Of a stretch of DNA of 5,652 nt, positions 5,535 to 5,652 are shown one piece after another. Under the pieces are notes generated by a model. That model had not been told where the DNA came from. It saw only the letters and a list, made by a program, of their open reading frames with translations, and made no database searches. How positions within the stretch are numbered: the first letter of the stretch is position 1; each line of letters begins with the position of its first letter. Source of the stretch: Nocardioidaceae bacterium (lineage in GTDB: Bacteria; Actinomycetota; Actinomycetes; Propionibacteriales; Nocardioidaceae); NCBI GenBank assembly GCA_025965395.1, contig JAOPXA010000086.1, positions 1 to 5,652 of the forward strand. Reading direction: 5' to 3'. The position numbers and the translations under genes are program-made.

Positions 5535-5652
5535 TCTCTGGTCTTGTCATTGTCGACAAGCCGTCCGACTGGACATCGCATGATGTCGTCGGGCGGCTTC
5601 GTCGTCTCGCCAACACGCGCAAGGTCGGTCACGCGGGCACGCTCGACCCGAT
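5531..5652 (+). CDS. truB: tRNA pseudouridine(55) synthase TruB, N-terminal part
   Basis: The frame starting at ATG 5531 gives 40 complete codons before the window ends. The sequence [23 protein letters not shown] followed by [11 protein letters not shown] is the N-terminus of TruB, which converts uridine 55 of the tRNA T-arm to pseudouridine. The aspartate of GTLDP (residue 39) corresponds to the catalytic Asp of the family (Asp48 in E. coli). Its remaining motif (ATG after DP) falls outside the window. The start overlaps the rbfA stop as ATGA, implying translational coupling. Only the N-terminus is visible, so integrity cannot be judged. Confidence 0.95.
   Translation, partial: MISGLVIVDKPSDWTSHDVVGRLRRLANTRKVGHAGTLDP

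Overview
This window is a segment of a chromosomal translation/transcription housekeeping operon from a high-GC Gram-positive bacterium (Actinomycetota). The evidence is strong G/C preference at third codon positions, the gene order rimP-nusA-ylxR-infB-rbfA-truB, a NusA of about 334 residues without the C-terminal repeats of enterobacterial NusA, and an IF2 with a very long Ala/Pro/Gly/Arg-rich linker. A Nocardioidaceae-like member (Nocardioides/Aeromicrobium type) would fit, but that is an impression from protein style, not a tested assignment.

Layout. Positions 1-213 (minus strand) hold the N-terminus of a divergently transcribed protein with a twin-arginine signal, cut by the window edge. 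Positions 214-303 are a short divergent intergenic region with weak overlapping promoter candidates. On the plus strand follow rimP (304-753), nusA (755-1759), ylxR (about 1768-2022), a 146-nt leader (2023-2168), infB (2169-5012), a 69-nt spacer with a perfect 12-bp hairpin (5013-5081), rbfA (5082-5534) and the first 40 codons of truB (5531 to the end). The first three plus-strand genes are nearly contiguous, and rbfA/truB overlap by ATGA.

The genes act together. RimP and RbfA mature the 30S subunit. NusA couples transcription elongation to RNA folding and termination. YlxR is a small RNA-associated protein. IF2 places initiator tRNA on the 30S subunit. TruB makes pseudouridine 55 in tRNA.

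The most unusual part is the infB leader. It carries an SD followed by three tiny ORFs (4, 5 and 6 codons plus stop) in three successive frames. They are chained by ATGA overlaps, so each stop codon overlaps the next start. The last ORF ends 10 nt before a bulged hairpin whose 3' arm contains the infB Shine-Dalgarno sequence. This looks like a translation-sensing, possibly autoregulatory, leader for the initiation factor IF2. The arrangement is read directly from the sequence. The regulatory function is inference. All proteins otherwise look intact and ordinary, and I saw no mobile element, CRISPR array, tRNA or rRNA.
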